64,000 nucleotides of DNA, taken from Actinoplanes auranticolor (GTDB lineage: Bacteria > Actinomycetota > Actinomycetes > Mycobacteriales > Micromonosporaceae). Both the position numbers and the translations under genes were made by a program. Under the pieces are notes generated by a model. It was not told the origin of the DNA. It saw nothing but the letters and a program-made list of their open reading frames with translations, and did no database searches. Shown piece by piece: positions 51,522 to 60,687 of the stretch. How positions within the stretch are numbered: position 1 is the stretch's first letter; each line of letters opens with the position of its first letter. The stretch covers positions 1-64,000 of the forward strand of contig NZ_BOQL01000063.1 of NCBI RefSeq assembly GCF_018332655.1, read 5' to 3'.

Positions 51522-52274
51522 ATGACTCTCTCCCATGACGTGGCCGGCGACGGCCCCACGGTGGTCCTGCTGCATTCGACGGTGTGCGACCGGCGCATGT
51601 GGGACCCGCAGGTCCCGGCGCTGGTCGGGGCCGGCTACCGGGTGGTCCGGGCCGACTTCCGGGGGTACGGCGACTCGCCGGTCCCGGACCGGCCCCACAG
51701 CGACGCCGACGACGTCGTCGAACTGATGGACTCGCTCGGCACGCAGCAGGCGGCGGTGATCGGGGCGTCCGGCGGGGGCCGCGTGGCGCTGGAGATCGCC
51801 GCCGGCCGGCCGGAGCGGGTGACCGCCCTGGCGCTGCTCTGCACCGCGTGGTGGGGGCATGAGGACAGCGCCGTAGTGCGGGCCTTCGGTGCGCGCGAGG
51901 ATGCGCTGCTGGAGGCCGGGGACGTGGCCGCGGCCACCGAGCTCAATGTGGAAATGTGGGTCGGTCCGGCCGCGGACCGGGCAACCCGCGACAAGGTACG
52001 CGAGATGCAGCGTCACGCCTTCGAGGTGCAGCTGGCGGCGGTTGAGGAGTTCCCACAGCCGGCCACCGAGCCGGAGGTCGCGGCCATCACCGCCCGGACG
52101 CTGCTCGTCTCGGGCGCCCACGACGTGATCGACTTCCGGGAGACGTCGGCCGAGCTGGCGAAGCGGATCCCCGGGGCCGGCCATGTCGAGCTGGACTGGG
52201 CCGGCCACCTGCCGAGCCTGGAACGCCCCGACGTGGTGAACCCGCTGCTGATCAACTTCCTGCGCGCCTCCTGA
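51522..52274 (+). CDS. Alpha/beta hydrolase
   Basis: A 250-residue protein from ATG 51522. TAGGGT (51509-51514) lies 7 nt upstream, suggesting leaderless translation; GTG 51513 is in frame. Seen: VVLLHSTVCDRRMWDPQ, ADFRGYGDSP, GASGGGRVALEIA (nucleophile), GAHDVIDF (acid) and WAGHLPSLERP (His). It resembles 3-oxoadipate enol-lactonase-like hydrolases but sits alone, so the substrate is open. Confidence 0.88.
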   Translation: MTLSHDVAGDGPTVVLLHSTVCDRRMWDPQVPALVGAGYRVVRADFRGYGDSPVPDRPHSDADDVVELMDSLGTQQAAVIGASGGGRVALEIAAGRPERVTALALLCTAWWGHEDSAVVRAFGAREDALLEAGDVAAATELNVEMWVGPAADRATRDKVREMQRHAFEVQLAAVEEFPQPATEPEVAAITARTLLVSGAHDVIDFRETSAELAKRIPGAGHVELDWAGHLPSLERPDVVNPLLINFLRAS

Positions 52275-52387
52275 CCCATGGCCGCGGGGCGACCCGGCGC
52301 GGGCGGCGATCGGATCTCGGCGGCGAGGGTAGGGGCTCCGGCGAACCACCCTGCTGCGGGCGGCAGCGGGTCACCGTCAGTCGAAGG

Positions 52388-52891
52388 TCACGGCCAGACG
52401 AAGCGGAGCTTGTGCGGGGTGCCGTGCAATCGGCCCGCCACTCCACCGGGCGGCGACACCACGGCCTTCTCCACGCACCGTCCGCCGAGCGCCCGGTAAA
52501 AACCCTGGGCTGTGACGTTCTGCTCCAGCACCCACAGATAGCGAGCACGGTGATCGACAGCCTCCGCCGCCTGGGCCATCAGTGCTCGGCCCACCCCGGC
52601 GCGTTGATGGCCGTGGCGCACGTGCAGGTTGTCGATGAAGCTTCCCCATTGTTCGTCGTGGTCGATCACGATGTGGAGGAAGCCGATCAGCTCGTCCCCG
52701 GCCTCCGCCAGCAGCGTCAGGCCGGCTCCGGGAGCGGCCAGCCGTGACGACCACACCGTCCGGCGTTCGGTGACGACGTCGCCGTCGAGATAGGAGTCGG
52801 CGAAGGCTCCCCGGTAGTGCCTCCGCCAGCTCGCGGCGTGCAACTCGGCGATCGGGGCGGCATCCGGCGGGCCGGCCGGGCGTAGGTCCAT
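52388..52891 (-). CDS. GNAT-family N-acetyltransferase
   Basis: A 167-residue protein from ATG 52891. GNAT layout: MDLRPAGPPDAAPIAELHAASWRRHYRGAF, IGFLHIVID, IDNLHVRHGHQRAGVGRALMAQA (acetyl-CoA pyrophosphate loop Q-R-A-G-V-G) and NVTAQGFYRALGG. The acceptor is unknown; the N-terminus resembles acetyltransferases often called RimI-like. It is a single gene between two unrelated units. Confidence 0.88.
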   Translation of the reverse strand: MDLRPAGPPDAAPIAELHAASWRRHYRGAFADSYLDGDVVTERRTVWSSRLAAPGAGLTLLAEAGDELIGFLHIVIDHDEQWGSFIDNLHVRHGHQRAGVGRALMAQAAEAVDHRARYLWVLEQNVTAQGFYRALGGRCVEKAVVSPPGGVAGRLHGTPHKLRFVWP

Positions 52892-52988
52892 CGGATCGTT
52901 CTGTCACAGCCCGGCCGGGTACCGCAGCTTAATTCCCAGGTCCCAACCGGGTGCTCAGGGCCCGGCCCGGCACTCCAGGCGAGCTCCG

Positions 52989-53043
52989 GCGCTCGAAACG
53001 AGCACGCGAACCCAAAGCGAGCCCCCGCTTGAAGCGAGCCCGC
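52989..53043. repeat. Short GCTCG/CGAGC repeat cluster
   Basis: The gap behind the ABC-transporter stop contains GCTCGAAACGAGC (5-bp hairpin) and then AAAGCGAGCC and GAAGCGAGCC repeats, reading in minus orientation as repeated GGGCTCGCTT. It may form alternative hairpins that end the ABC-transporter transcript. Confidence 0.5.
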
Positions 53044-53047
53044 GCGC

Positions 53048-54997
53048 TCAGGGCTCGATCGGGTGTGGGACCTGCACGATGACCTGCTCGGTCTCCTCCG
53101 CGTACGGCAGCGCCGGGCTGTCGCCCACCGCGAACTGGGTGCGGTACAGCTCCGCGTACAGACCGCCCGCGGCGACCAGCTCGCTGTGCTTGCCACGTTC
53201 CACGATGCGGCCGTCGTCCAGGACCAGGATCTGGTCGGCGTCGCGGACCGTGGACAGGCGGTGCGCGATGACCAGCGCCGTCCGGCCTTCCAGGGCAACG
53301 GTCAGAGCTCGCTGCACGGCGGCTTCGGACTCGCTGTCCAGGTGGGCTGTCGCTTCGTCCAGGATCACGATCGACGGGTGCTTGAGCAGCAGGCGGGCGA
53401 TTGCGATGCGCTGCTTCTCCCCGCCGGAGAAGCGGTAGCCGCGTTCGCCGACGACCGTGTCCAGGCCCTCGGGCAGTGAGCGGACCAGCTCGGCGACCTG
53501 GGCGCCGCGCAGGGCCTCCCACATGTCCTCCTCGGTCGCCTCCGGCCGGGCGTAGCGCAGGTTCTCCGCGATCGTCTCGTGGAACAGGTGGGAGTCCTGG
53601 GTGACGACGCCGATGGTGTCGCGCAGCGACTCCAGGGTGGCGTCGCGCACGTCGACACCGCCGACGCGGACCGCGCCCTCGGTCACGTCGTAGACCCGGG
53701 AGACCAGCATCGACGTGGTGGACTTGCCGGCGCCGGACGGGCCCACCAGGGCGACCATCTGGCCGGGCTCGACGACGAAGTCGACGCCGCGCAGCACCGG
53801 CGCGTTCTCCGTACGGTCGAGGGCGACCACGTCCTCCAGCGTCGCCAGGGAGACCTCGTCGGCGCTCGGGTAGCGGAAGTGCACGTCGCGGAACTCCAGC
53901 CGGCCGGAGCCCGGCGGGATGGCGACGGCGTCCGGCTTCTCCTCGATGCCCGGCTTCAGGTCGAGGACCTCGAAGACCCGGTCGAAGGAGACCAGCGCGC
54001 TCATCACGTCGACCCGCACGTTGCTCAGCGCGGTGAGCGGGCCGTAGAGCCGGGTCAGCAGCAACGCCAGGGTGACCACGGTGCCGGCGGTGACGCTGCC
54101 GGTGACCGCGAGCCAGCCGCCGAGCCCGTAGGTCAGGGCCTGGGCCAGCGAGGCGACCAGCAGCATGGCGACGAAGAAGGTGCGGGAGAACATGGCCTGC
54201 TGCACGCCGATGTCGCGGACCCGCTGGGCGCGCTCGCCGAAGCGCGCGGCCTCGGCGTCGGGACGGCCGAAGAGCTTGACCAGCAGGGCGCCGGAGACGT
54301 TGAAGCGCTCGGTCATGGTGGCGTTCATCTTCGCGTCCAGGTTGTACGACTCGCGGGTGATCTCGGCGAGCTTCTTGCCGACCCGGCGCGCGGGGATGAT
54401 GAAGACCGGCAGCATCACCAGCGACAGCGCGGTGATCTGCCAGGAGAGGCTGAACATCACGGCGGCGGTCAGCACGAGCTGGATCACGTTGCTGACCACA
54501 CCGGACAGGGTGGAGGTGAACGCCCGCTGGGCGCCGGTGACGTCGTTGTTGAGCCGGCTGACCAGCGCGCCGGTCTGCGTGCGGGTGAAGAACTGCAGCG
54601 GCATGCGCTGGACGTGGTCGTACACCTTGGTGCGCAGGTCGAGGATGATGCCCTCGCCGATGCGGGCGGAATACCACCGCTGGGCCAGGGACAGGAACGC
54701 GTCGACGACGGCCAGCCCGGCGATCATGAAGGCGAGCTTGACCACCGTCGCGGCGGCGTCGGCGCCCCCGGCGGTGATGGCGTTGATCACGTGACCGGCC
54801 AGCACCGGGGTGGCGACGCCGATGCCCGCGGCGAAGACCACGGTGATGAGGAAGACGATGATGTCGCGCCGGTAGGGCCGGGCGAAGCGCAGGATGCGCT
54901 TGGTCGTCCCCCGGCTGAGCTGATGCTTCGAGACGCGCTCGGAATTCTGGATCGAGCGCAGCATCATCCAACTGGAGCCGCTGGAGTTCGGACCCAT
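53048..54997 (-). CDS. ABC exporter, fused permease and ATPase (multidrug type)
   Basis: A 649-residue half-transporter. Six membrane helices cover about 45-340 (ABC_membrane type: FFTRTQTGALVSRLNNDV is the coupling region) and the nucleotide-binding domain about 390-630. Walker A is VGPSGAGKST, the Q-loop GVVTQDSHLFHETIAENLRY, signature FSGGEKQRIAIARLL, Walker B IVILDEATAHLD and the H-loop VIAHRLSTV. It is a homodimer or would need a partner; none adjoins. Drug or lipid export is the usual role. Confidence 0.93.
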   Translation of the reverse strand: MGPNSSGSSWMMLRSIQNSERVSKHQLSRGTTKRILRFARPYRRDIIVFLITVVFAAGIGVATPVLAGHVINAITAGGADAAATVVKLAFMIAGLAVVDAFLSLAQRWYSARIGEGIILDLRTKVYDHVQRMPLQFFTRTQTGALVSRLNNDVTGAQRAFTSTLSGVVSNVIQLVLTAAVMFSLSWQITALSLVMLPVFIIPARRVGKKLAEITRESYNLDAKMNATMTERFNVSGALLVKLFGRPDAEAARFGERAQRVRDIGVQQAMFSRTFFVAMLLVASLAQALTYGLGGWLAVTGSVTAGTVVTLALLLTRLYGPLTALSNVRVDVMSALVSFDRVFEVLDLKPGIEEKPDAVAIPPGSGRLEFRDVHFRYPSADEVSLATLEDVVALDRTENAPVLRGVDFVVEPGQMVALVGPSGAGKSTTSMLVSRVYDVTEGAVRVGGVDVRDATLESLRDTIGVVTQDSHLFHETIAENLRYARPEATEEDMWEALRGAQVAELVRSLPEGLDTVVGERGYRFSGGEKQRIAIARLLLKHPSIVILDEATAHLDSESEAAVQRALTVALEGRTALVIAHRLSTVRDADQILVLDDGRIVERGKHSELVAAGGLYAELYRTQFAVGDSPALPYAEETEQVIVQVPHPIEP

Positions 54998-55086
54998 GCG
55001 TCACCTCCCGGGCGTCTGTGGCAGGGCACAGTCTGCCCGCTGGGTATGACAACCCGAGAGGTAACCGGTTTCTTCCGGAACGGTCC

Positions 55087-55866
55087 TTACTCGGCACCCA
55101 GGAGATCGCGCAGGCGGCGGGTCTGCGCCTCCCGCTCGGCCCGGTCCTGCTCGGCGTACGAACGGTCGGTCGCCCCGGCCAGCAGGGCCTTGATCTCTGC
55201 GACGGCGCCCTGGTCGGCGGCCAGCACGGCCGCAGCCAGGTCCGACACCGCTCCGGAGAGGTCGGCCCCGGGCACGACGGCAGTGGCCAGGCCGATCCGG
55301 TCCGCCTCCTGCGCCGAGATGCGCCGGCCGGTGACGCAGATCTCCAGCGCGCGGGACGGCCCGACGAGCTCGGTCAGTCGTTTGGTGCCGCCCAGATCCG
55401 GCACCAGGCCGAGGGTGACTTCGGCCATCGAGAAACGGGCGTCGTCGGCCAGGATCCGCAAGTCGCAGTTGAGCGCGAGCTGAAATCCGGCCCCGATCGC
55501 GTGGCCCTGCACGGCGGCGATGGTGACCAGCGAGGGCCGGCGTAACCAGGTGAACGCTTCCTGGAAGCCGGCAATCCGTTCCGCGCACTCTTGCGGGGAC
55601 AACGCGGCCAGTTCCGGCAACGAAGAATCGCCGCCGCCCCGGGCAACCGACAAGTCGAGTCCGGCGGAAAAGGCACGCCCTTCGCCGCGGACAATGACGA
55701 CTCGCACGTCTCCCGGCATTTTCCGGGAAATGTCGGTGAGCTCGGACCACATGGCCGGTGTCTGTGCATTGAGCACATCGGGCCGGCACAACGTCACCGT
55801 CGCGACCGGCCCGTCCTGGTCATACCGAACGCCTGCTTCGGTCCCGGGTGATGCGCTGGTCGTCAC
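55087..55866 (-). CDS. echA: Enoyl-CoA hydratase/isomerase family protein
   Basis: A 259-residue crotonase from GTG 55866, in a GTGA overlap with the HTH gene. Oxyanion-hole segments are GEGRAFSAGLDLS and VQGHAIGAGFQLALNCDLRI. At the catalytic positions there is Glu in FSMAEVTLGLVPDLGG (the second Glu), while the first Glu position is filled by another residue, so it may be an isomerase or a specialised hydratase. It corresponds in position to mycobacterial echA12, beside the ABC-F and small HTH genes. Confidence 0.88.
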   Translation of the reverse strand: MTTSASPGTEAGVRYDQDGPVATVTLCRPDVLNAQTPAMWSELTDISRKMPGDVRVVIVRGEGRAFSAGLDLSVARGGGDSSLPELAALSPQECAERIAGFQEAFTWLRRPSLVTIAAVQGHAIGAGFQLALNCDLRILADDARFSMAEVTLGLVPDLGGTKRLTELVGPSRALEICVTGRRISAQEADRIGLATAVVPGADLSGAVSDLAAAVLAADQGAVAEIKALLAGATDRSYAEQDRAEREAQTRRLRDLLGAE

Positions 55867-56090
55867 GCCTTCTTGCGACGACGGGCGCCGCCGCGCTGGC
55901 GAAGCTGGACACCCGACTCGGTGAGCACCCGGTGCACGAATCCGTAGGACCGCCCGGTGGAGGCGGCCAACGCGCGAATGCTCTCGCCGGAGGTGTATCG
56001 CTTCACCAGGTCTTTGGCGAGCGTCTGTCGCTCGCTCCCGACGATTCGACGACCCTTCTCAGTGCTGGTGGCTGTGCCGGTGGCTGCCAT
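55863..56090 (-). CDS. Small helix-turn-helix protein (Rv1473A type)
   Basis: A 75-residue protein from ATG 56090, with GAGGATTCAAC upstream. RQTLAKDLVKRYTSGESIRALAASTGRSYGFVHRVLTESGVQLRQRGGARRRKKA is a resolvase-like HTH with a basic, AT-hook-like tail. The family is near universal in actinobacteria and probably binds DNA; its targets are unknown. Its position between acnR and the ABC-F/crotonase genes matches Rv1473A in mycobacteria. Confidence 0.9.
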   Translation of the reverse strand: MAATGTATSTEKGRRIVGSERQTLAKDLVKRYTSGESIRALAASTGRSYGFVHRVLTESGVQLRQRGGARRRKKA

Positions 56091-56578
56091 GTTGAATCCT
56101 CACGTCCCAGACTGTGCGGTTCGATACGGTCCCACCTATTAGACCGCCTCCAACGATCATGCGCTAGGTATCTCGGCTTAGCCAACGTGCCCAATTACCA
56201 CTGTCAGGAACCCGACGGTGACCATGCGCATCAATGTCAGACCGTTGCGCCGGGGGCCGGATCGGGTCGGGAATCGGACCCCGGAGAGCGTTTGCCGACG
56301 ACCCGCCGCGAGGGTGCCGGGCCGCCCGACATCGCCCCAAGACCACCCGCTGAGCTGCACAAACATCAACTACATGGTGGACGGACAACGATGTCACGCA
56401 GCGTCGACGGAGCATGCACGAAGAGATGTGGATGGCCGCCCGAACGGGCAGCGGGTCCCCGGCGGAGGGTGCCCGGAGCCGGTCGAGCGATGACCGGAGC
56501 CGGGCAGGAGTCGCACTGTCTGTGTGGGCACCAGTTGACAACCGACGATGCCGTTGATCCTCGATCAAGCGACGGCGA
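56091..56578. other. 488-bp gap without a convincing gene
   Basis: The stretch between the HTH start and the ABC-F stop holds only weakly coding-like frames (for example 56164-56568 on the minus strand), with no family match and no ribosome-binding site. Its composition is less GC-biased than its surroundings. The HTH gene promoter must lie at its left end. A TTGATC-CTC-GATCAA inverted repeat (56554-56568) sits next to the ABC-F stop and may aid termination. Confidence 0.6.
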
Positions 56579-58183
56579 TCATGCCAGCTCGACGAGCTCC
56601 AGCAGATCGTCGCTCCACGCGTCCTCGTCGCCGTCGGGCAGCAGGATGGCCCGGTCCGGCTTCAGCGCCTGCACGGCCCCGGCATCGTGGGTGACCAGCA
56701 CGATCGCGCCCGGATAGTTGGCGATGGCGTCCAGCACCTGCTCGCGGCTGACCGGGTCGAGGTTGTTCGTCGGCTCGTCCAGCAGCAGCACGTTGGCGCC
56801 CGAGCAGACCAGGGTGGCCAGCGCCAGCCGGGTCTTCTCCCCGCCGGAGAGCACCCCGGCCGGCTTGTCGACGTCGTCACCCGAGAAGAGGAACGCACCC
56901 AGGATCTTCCGGAGCTCGGTGTCGGTCTGCTCGGCCCCGGCGCTGCGCATGTGCTCCAGGATCGTGCGGTCCACGTCCAGCGTCTCGTGCTCCTGGGCGT
57001 AGTAACCCAGCCGCAGCCCGTGCCCGGCCCGTACCTCACCGGTGTCGGACTGCAGGTGCCCGCCGAGGATCCGCAGCAGGGTGGTCTTGCCCGCGCCGTT
57101 GAGGCCGAGGATGGCGACCCGGGAACCGCGGTCCACCGCCACGTCCACGTCGGCGAAGATCTCCAGCGAGCCGTAGGACTTGGACAGGCCGTGCGCGGTC
57201 AGCGGCGTCTTGCCGCAGGGCGCCGGGCTCGGGAAGCGGACCTTGGCCACCTTGTCCGAGGTGCGCACGTCCTCCAGGCCGTCGAGCAGCTTGTTGGCGC
57301 GCTTGGCCATGTTCTGCGCCGCGACGGTCTTGGTGGCCTTCGCCCGCATCTTGTCGGCCTGCGCCAGCAGGGCGCCGGCCTTCTTCTCCGCGTTGGCCCG
57401 CTCGCGGCGGCGGCGGCGCTCATCGGTCTCGCGCTGGGTCAGGTACGTCTTCCAGCCGACGTTGTACATGTCGACCTCGGCGCGGTTGGCGTCCAGGTAC
57501 CAGACCCGGTTGACCACGGCCTCCAGCAGGTCGACGTCGTGGCTGATCACGATCAGGCCGCCCTTGTGGTTGGCGATGTAGCCGCGCAGCCAGGTGATCG
57601 AGTCCTGGTCCAGGTGGTTGGTGGGCTCGTCGAGCAGCAGGATGCCCTTGCCGTTCTGGCCGGAATTCTGGAACAGGATGCGGGCCAGCTCGATGCGCCG
57701 ACGCTGACCGCCGGACAGCGTGCCGATCGTCTGGGCCAGCGCACGGTCGGGCAGGCCCAGGTTGGAGCAGATCCGGGCGGCCTCGGCCTCGGCGGCGTAC
57801 CCGCCCAGGCTGGCGAACTGGTCCTCCAGCTGGCCGTAGCGGCGGATCAGCTTCTCGTCGGCGCTCTCCTCGAGCTCGACCTCGAGCTTCTGCATCTGCG
57901 ACAACAGGACATCCAGGCCGCGAGCGGACAGCACGCGGTCGCGGGCGGTGACGTTCAGGTCGCCGGTGCGCGGGTCCTGCGGTAGGTAGCCGACCTCGCT
58001 CGTGCGGGTCACCTCACCCGCGTACGGGGTGCCCTCGCCGGCCAGGACCTTCAGCGTCGTGGTCTTGCCGGCGCCGTTGCGGCCGACCAGGCCGATCCGG
58101 TCGCCGGGCTGCACCCGCAGCGTCGTCGGGGAGATGAGGATCCGGGAGCCGGCGCGCAGTTCGAGTCCGGTGGCGGTAATCAT
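56579..58183 (-). CDS. ABC-F ATPase (ribosome-associated, Rv1473 type)
   Basis: A 534-residue protein from ATG 58183 with two ABC domains and no membrane part. First domain: GLVGRNGAGKTTTLKVL, LSGGQRRRIELARIL, LLLDEPTNHLD. Second: GLNGAGKTTLLRIL, LSGGEKTRLALATLV, LLLDEPTNNLDPVSR. The interdomain linker (about 230-330; RRRRRERANAEKKAGALLAQADKMRAKATKTVAAQ) is charged and helical as in ABC-F proteins. These act on the ribosomal E site (translation factors or antibiotic resistance). A drug role cannot be read from sequence. Confidence 0.93.
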   Translation of the reverse strand: MITATGLELRAGSRILISPTTLRVQPGDRIGLVGRNGAGKTTTLKVLAGEGTPYAGEVTRTSEVGYLPQDPRTGDLNVTARDRVLSARGLDVLLSQMQKLEVELEESADEKLIRRYGQLEDQFASLGGYAAEAEAARICSNLGLPDRALAQTIGTLSGGQRRRIELARILFQNSGQNGKGILLLDEPTNHLDQDSITWLRGYIANHKGGLIVISHDVDLLEAVVNRVWYLDANRAEVDMYNVGWKTYLTQRETDERRRRRERANAEKKAGALLAQADKMRAKATKTVAAQNMAKRANKLLDGLEDVRTSDKVAKVRFPSPAPCGKTPLTAHGLSKSYGSLEIFADVDVAVDRGSRVAILGLNGAGKTTLLRILGGHLQSDTGEVRAGHGLRLGYYAQEHETLDVDRTILEHMRSAGAEQTDTELRKILGAFLFSGDDVDKPAGVLSGGEKTRLALATLVCSGANVLLLDEPTNNLDPVSREQVLDAIANYPGAIVLVTHDAGAVQALKPDRAILLPDGDEDAWSDDLLELVELA

Positions 58184-58398
58184 GAGGAGGCGTCTCGCTC
58201 TCGAAGTAAGGCTGGCTCGGGCACACGGAAGCGCCGCCGGGATCATGGACGATCGCGGTCGGCGCGGGGCAGGTCAGCCTTCGCAGAGCAGCACCCGGCA
58301 ATTGTACCGGGCGTCCGCTCGGACCTCCCAACCGATTAGTGCACCGGGCGACCGGGTACGAGAGCGCCACACGAGGCTGCGGCACGAGCGAGGATGCG

Positions 58399-59313
58399 AT
58401 GGAACTCAATGAGAACGCCAGGATCGACACCAGTCAGATCGATGACCGGCGTTCCTCCGGCGGCGGTGGCGGTGGCCTCGGTGGCCTGCCCATCGGTGGC
58501 GGAGGTCTCACCGGCATCGTCGTCACGGTCCTGCTCGCCCTGGTCGGCGGCTACTTCGGCATCAACAGCCTCGGCGGTGACGGCGCCGCCCAGACCGGCG
58601 ACAACACCTCGCTGGCCCAGGAGTGCTCCCAGGAGCAGGCGACCAAGCAACTGACCTGCCGCAACGTCCTCTTCGTGAACTCGATCCAGGACTACTGGGT
58701 CGACGCGCTGCCGGCCAACTTCGGCGAGCAGTACAAGCCGGCCAAGACGGTGATCTTCTCGCAGCGGGTCAGCACCAAGTGCGGCAGCGCCGACTCGGGC
58801 GTCGGCCCGTTCTACTGCCCGGCCGACGACCAGGTTTACATCGACCTCACTTTCTACGACGTGCTGGGCAAGCAGCTGGGTGCGCCGGGCGAGTTCGCCC
58901 AGCCCTACGTGCTGGCCCACGAGTACGGCCACCACGTGCAGGACCTGCTCGGCACCGAGGGCGCGATGCGCCGTGAGCAGGAGCGCAACCCCACCGGGGC
59001 GAACGAGCAGTCGGTGAAGCTGGAGCTGCAGGCGGACTGCTACGCGGGCGCCTGGGCGAAGAACGCAACCGGCACGGACGACGCCTCCGGCCAGAAGATC
59101 TTCACCAGCATCACCGAGCAGGACATCCAGGAGGGCCTGGACACCGCGGCCAAGATCGGTGACGACTACCTTCAGCAGCGCAGCGGCGGCCAGGTGAACC
59201 CGGCGGAGTTCACCCACGGCACCAGCGCCCAGCGGCAGGAGTGGTTCAAGCGCGGATTCGACACCGGCTCCCCGAAGAGCTGCGACACGTTCGCCGCGGG
59301 CGCGGTCAAGTAA
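58399..59313 (+). CDS. Neutral zinc metallopeptidase (YpfJ family)
   Basis: A 304-residue membrane-anchored peptidase from ATG 58399. A glycine-rich N-terminus (20-36) is followed by a single helix (about 38-58) and an outer domain with four or more cysteines. The active site is AHEYGHHVQDLLG (HExxH), and LELQADCYAGAWA supplies the third ligand further down. This is the complete YpfJ/KPN_02809-type domain. Substrates are unknown. It is divergent from the ABC-F gene. Confidence 0.9.
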   Translation: MELNENARIDTSQIDDRRSSGGGGGGLGGLPIGGGGLTGIVVTVLLALVGGYFGINSLGGDGAAQTGDNTSLAQECSQEQATKQLTCRNVLFVNSIQDYWVDALPANFGEQYKPAKTVIFSQRVSTKCGSADSGVGPFYCPADDQVYIDLTFYDVLGKQLGAPGEFAQPYVLAHEYGHHVQDLLGTEGAMRREQERNPTGANEQSVKLELQADCYAGAWAKNATGTDDASGQKIFTSITEQDIQEGLDTAAKIGDDYLQQRSGGQVNPAEFTHGTSAQRQEWFKRGFDTGSPKSCDTFAAGAVK

Positions 59314-59325
59314 CGGACGGCAGCC

Positions 59326-59961
59326 TCAGACCGGGTCCCGGACCAGGATGCGGATGGCTCGGGCCTGGGCTATCGCGTCCTGCAGGACGGTCTTGCGGGG
59401 CTCCGGGACCTCGAGGAAGCGGTCGCTGCGCAGCGCGGCGAGGGGTCGCAGCGGTACGGCGGCCAGAATCGTGTCCACCGCCGTGTGGTCGCCGCCGGTG
59501 ACCAGGGCGCTCAAGGTGCGTACCTCCGGAAGGAGCAAGCGGGCCGCGATGCCGGCGCCGTCCGCGGCCGCCGCCTTGGCCTGGTTGTCCCGCCGGCGGG
59601 CGAAGCGCTGCTGGGACCAGCCGCCCGCTGCCGTGCGGCCCTGCACGTAGTGGGTGTCGACCTTGGACACGACCAGCTTGGTGCCCTCGGCCACTCCGAC
59701 CGCCACGGCGCCCTTGCGGGCCAGCAGCAGACCGATCCGTCGCGGCTCCCCCGCCACCCGGCCCAGCTCCGCCACGTCCTTCGTCTCCGGCGCCCCGGGC
59801 GGCGGCGCCAGCTCGGCGGTCGCGCCGTCCTCGGCGGTCAGCACCAGCCCGTCGGCCGTCCACGGCCCGTGCCGGCCGGCGAAGTTCTCCAGCCAGCGGG
59901 CCAGCCGCTCGGGGGCGACATCCACCCACCGTCCGCCGCCTGCCGCCGGTTTCGCGCTCAT
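59326..59961 (-). CDS. acVLRF1 family peptidyl-tRNA hydrolase (ribosome rescue)
   Basis: A 211-residue protein from ATG 59961. The VLRF1 signature is GRTAAGGWSQQRFARRRDNQ (Gly-Gly-x-Ser-Gln and the Arg-rich helix), as in the actinobacterial Vms1/ANKZF1-like release factor. The enzyme frees nascent chains from tRNA on stalled ribosomal complexes. TAGGGT lies 7 nt before the start on the minus strand, so a leaderless message is likely. It is divergent from the AlkD-like gene; the two starts are 31 bp apart. Confidence 0.92.
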   Translation of the reverse strand: MSAKPAAGGGRWVDVAPERLARWLENFAGRHGPWTADGLVLTAEDGATAELAPPPGAPETKDVAELGRVAGEPRRIGLLLARKGAVAVGVAEGTKLVVSKVDTHYVQGRTAAGGWSQQRFARRRDNQAKAAAADGAGIAARLLLPEVRTLSALVTGGDHTAVDTILAAVPLRPLAALRSDRFLEVPEPRKTVLQDAIAQARAIRILVRDPV

Positions 59962-59992
59962 GCCTGCCACCCTACGGTGGGATGATCCCGGC

Positions 59993-60676
59993 ATGACCCG
60001 ACCGCCCGCGGAGGAACTGCTGGACCGGCTGGTACGCAGCTACGGAGCAGTCCGGGACCCGGAACGCGCCGGGCAGGCCGCGGCGTACATGCGCGACCAG
60101 TTCGCGTTCCTGGGCATCCCGGCGCCGACGCAGCGGGCGCTGGCCCGCACGGTGGTCGCCGGGCTGCCCGCGCCGGCCGAGGGCGACCTGCACGCGGTGG
60201 CGCTGGCGTGCTGGGAGCTGGACGAACGGGAGTATCAGTATTTCGCGTGCGACTGGCTGCGCCGGCACGTGGCGGTGCCCGGGCCCGGCTTCCTGGTCAC
60301 CCTGCGCACCCTGATCACGACCAAATCGTGGTGGGACACGATCGACCCGCTGGCCACCCGGGTCGTGGGCGGGCTGGTGCGCCGGCACCCCGAGCTCCGC
60401 GCGGAGATGGACGCCTGGTCGGCCGAGCGGGACATGTGGCTTATCCGTACGGCGATCCTGCACCAGCTGCACTACGGCGCGGACACGGACGTGGACCGCC
60501 TGTTCGGCTACTGCACCCGGCAGGCGGGCCACCGCGACTTCTTCGTCCGCAAGGCGATCGGCTGGGCGCTGCGGCAGTACGCCCGTACCGATCCGGCGGC
60601 GGTGCAGCGCTACGTGGCCGATCACCAGGACCGGCTGTCGCCGCTGTCGGTGCGCGAGGCCACCAAGCATCTGTGA
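59993..60676 (+). CDS. DNA alkylation repair enzyme, AlkD-like
   Basis: A 227-residue HEAT-like all-helical protein: AAYMRDQFAFLGIPAPTQRALAR, ACWELDEREYQYFACDWLRRHV, TTKSWWDTIDPLATRVVG, RDMWLIRTAILHQLHY, FFVRKAIGWALRQYARTDP and LSPLSVREATKHL. It matches the AlkD family of DNA glycosylases that remove alkylated bases without base flipping. Trp and Asp residues in SWWDTID fit the catalytic cleft. The promoter overlaps that of the divergent acVLRF1 gene. Confidence 0.92.
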   Translation: MTRPPAEELLDRLVRSYGAVRDPERAGQAAAYMRDQFAFLGIPAPTQRALARTVVAGLPAPAEGDLHAVALACWELDEREYQYFACDWLRRHVAVPGPGFLVTLRTLITTKSWWDTIDPLATRVVGGLVRRHPELRAEMDAWSAERDMWLIRTAILHQLHYGADTDVDRLFGYCTRQAGHRDFFVRKAIGWALRQYARTDPAAVQRYVADHQDRLSPLSVREATKHL

Positions 60677-60687
60677 CGCCTCGGCGG

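Noticed and set aside
52929..55097. 722-codon frame over the ABC exporter on the same strand
   Set aside because: It is a shifted frame of the exporter gene; the true frame contains all ABC motifs.
56164..56568. 134-codon minus-strand frame in the 488-bp gap
   Set aside because: It has no ribosome-binding site, no domain and no codon bias of the neighbours; left as non-coding.
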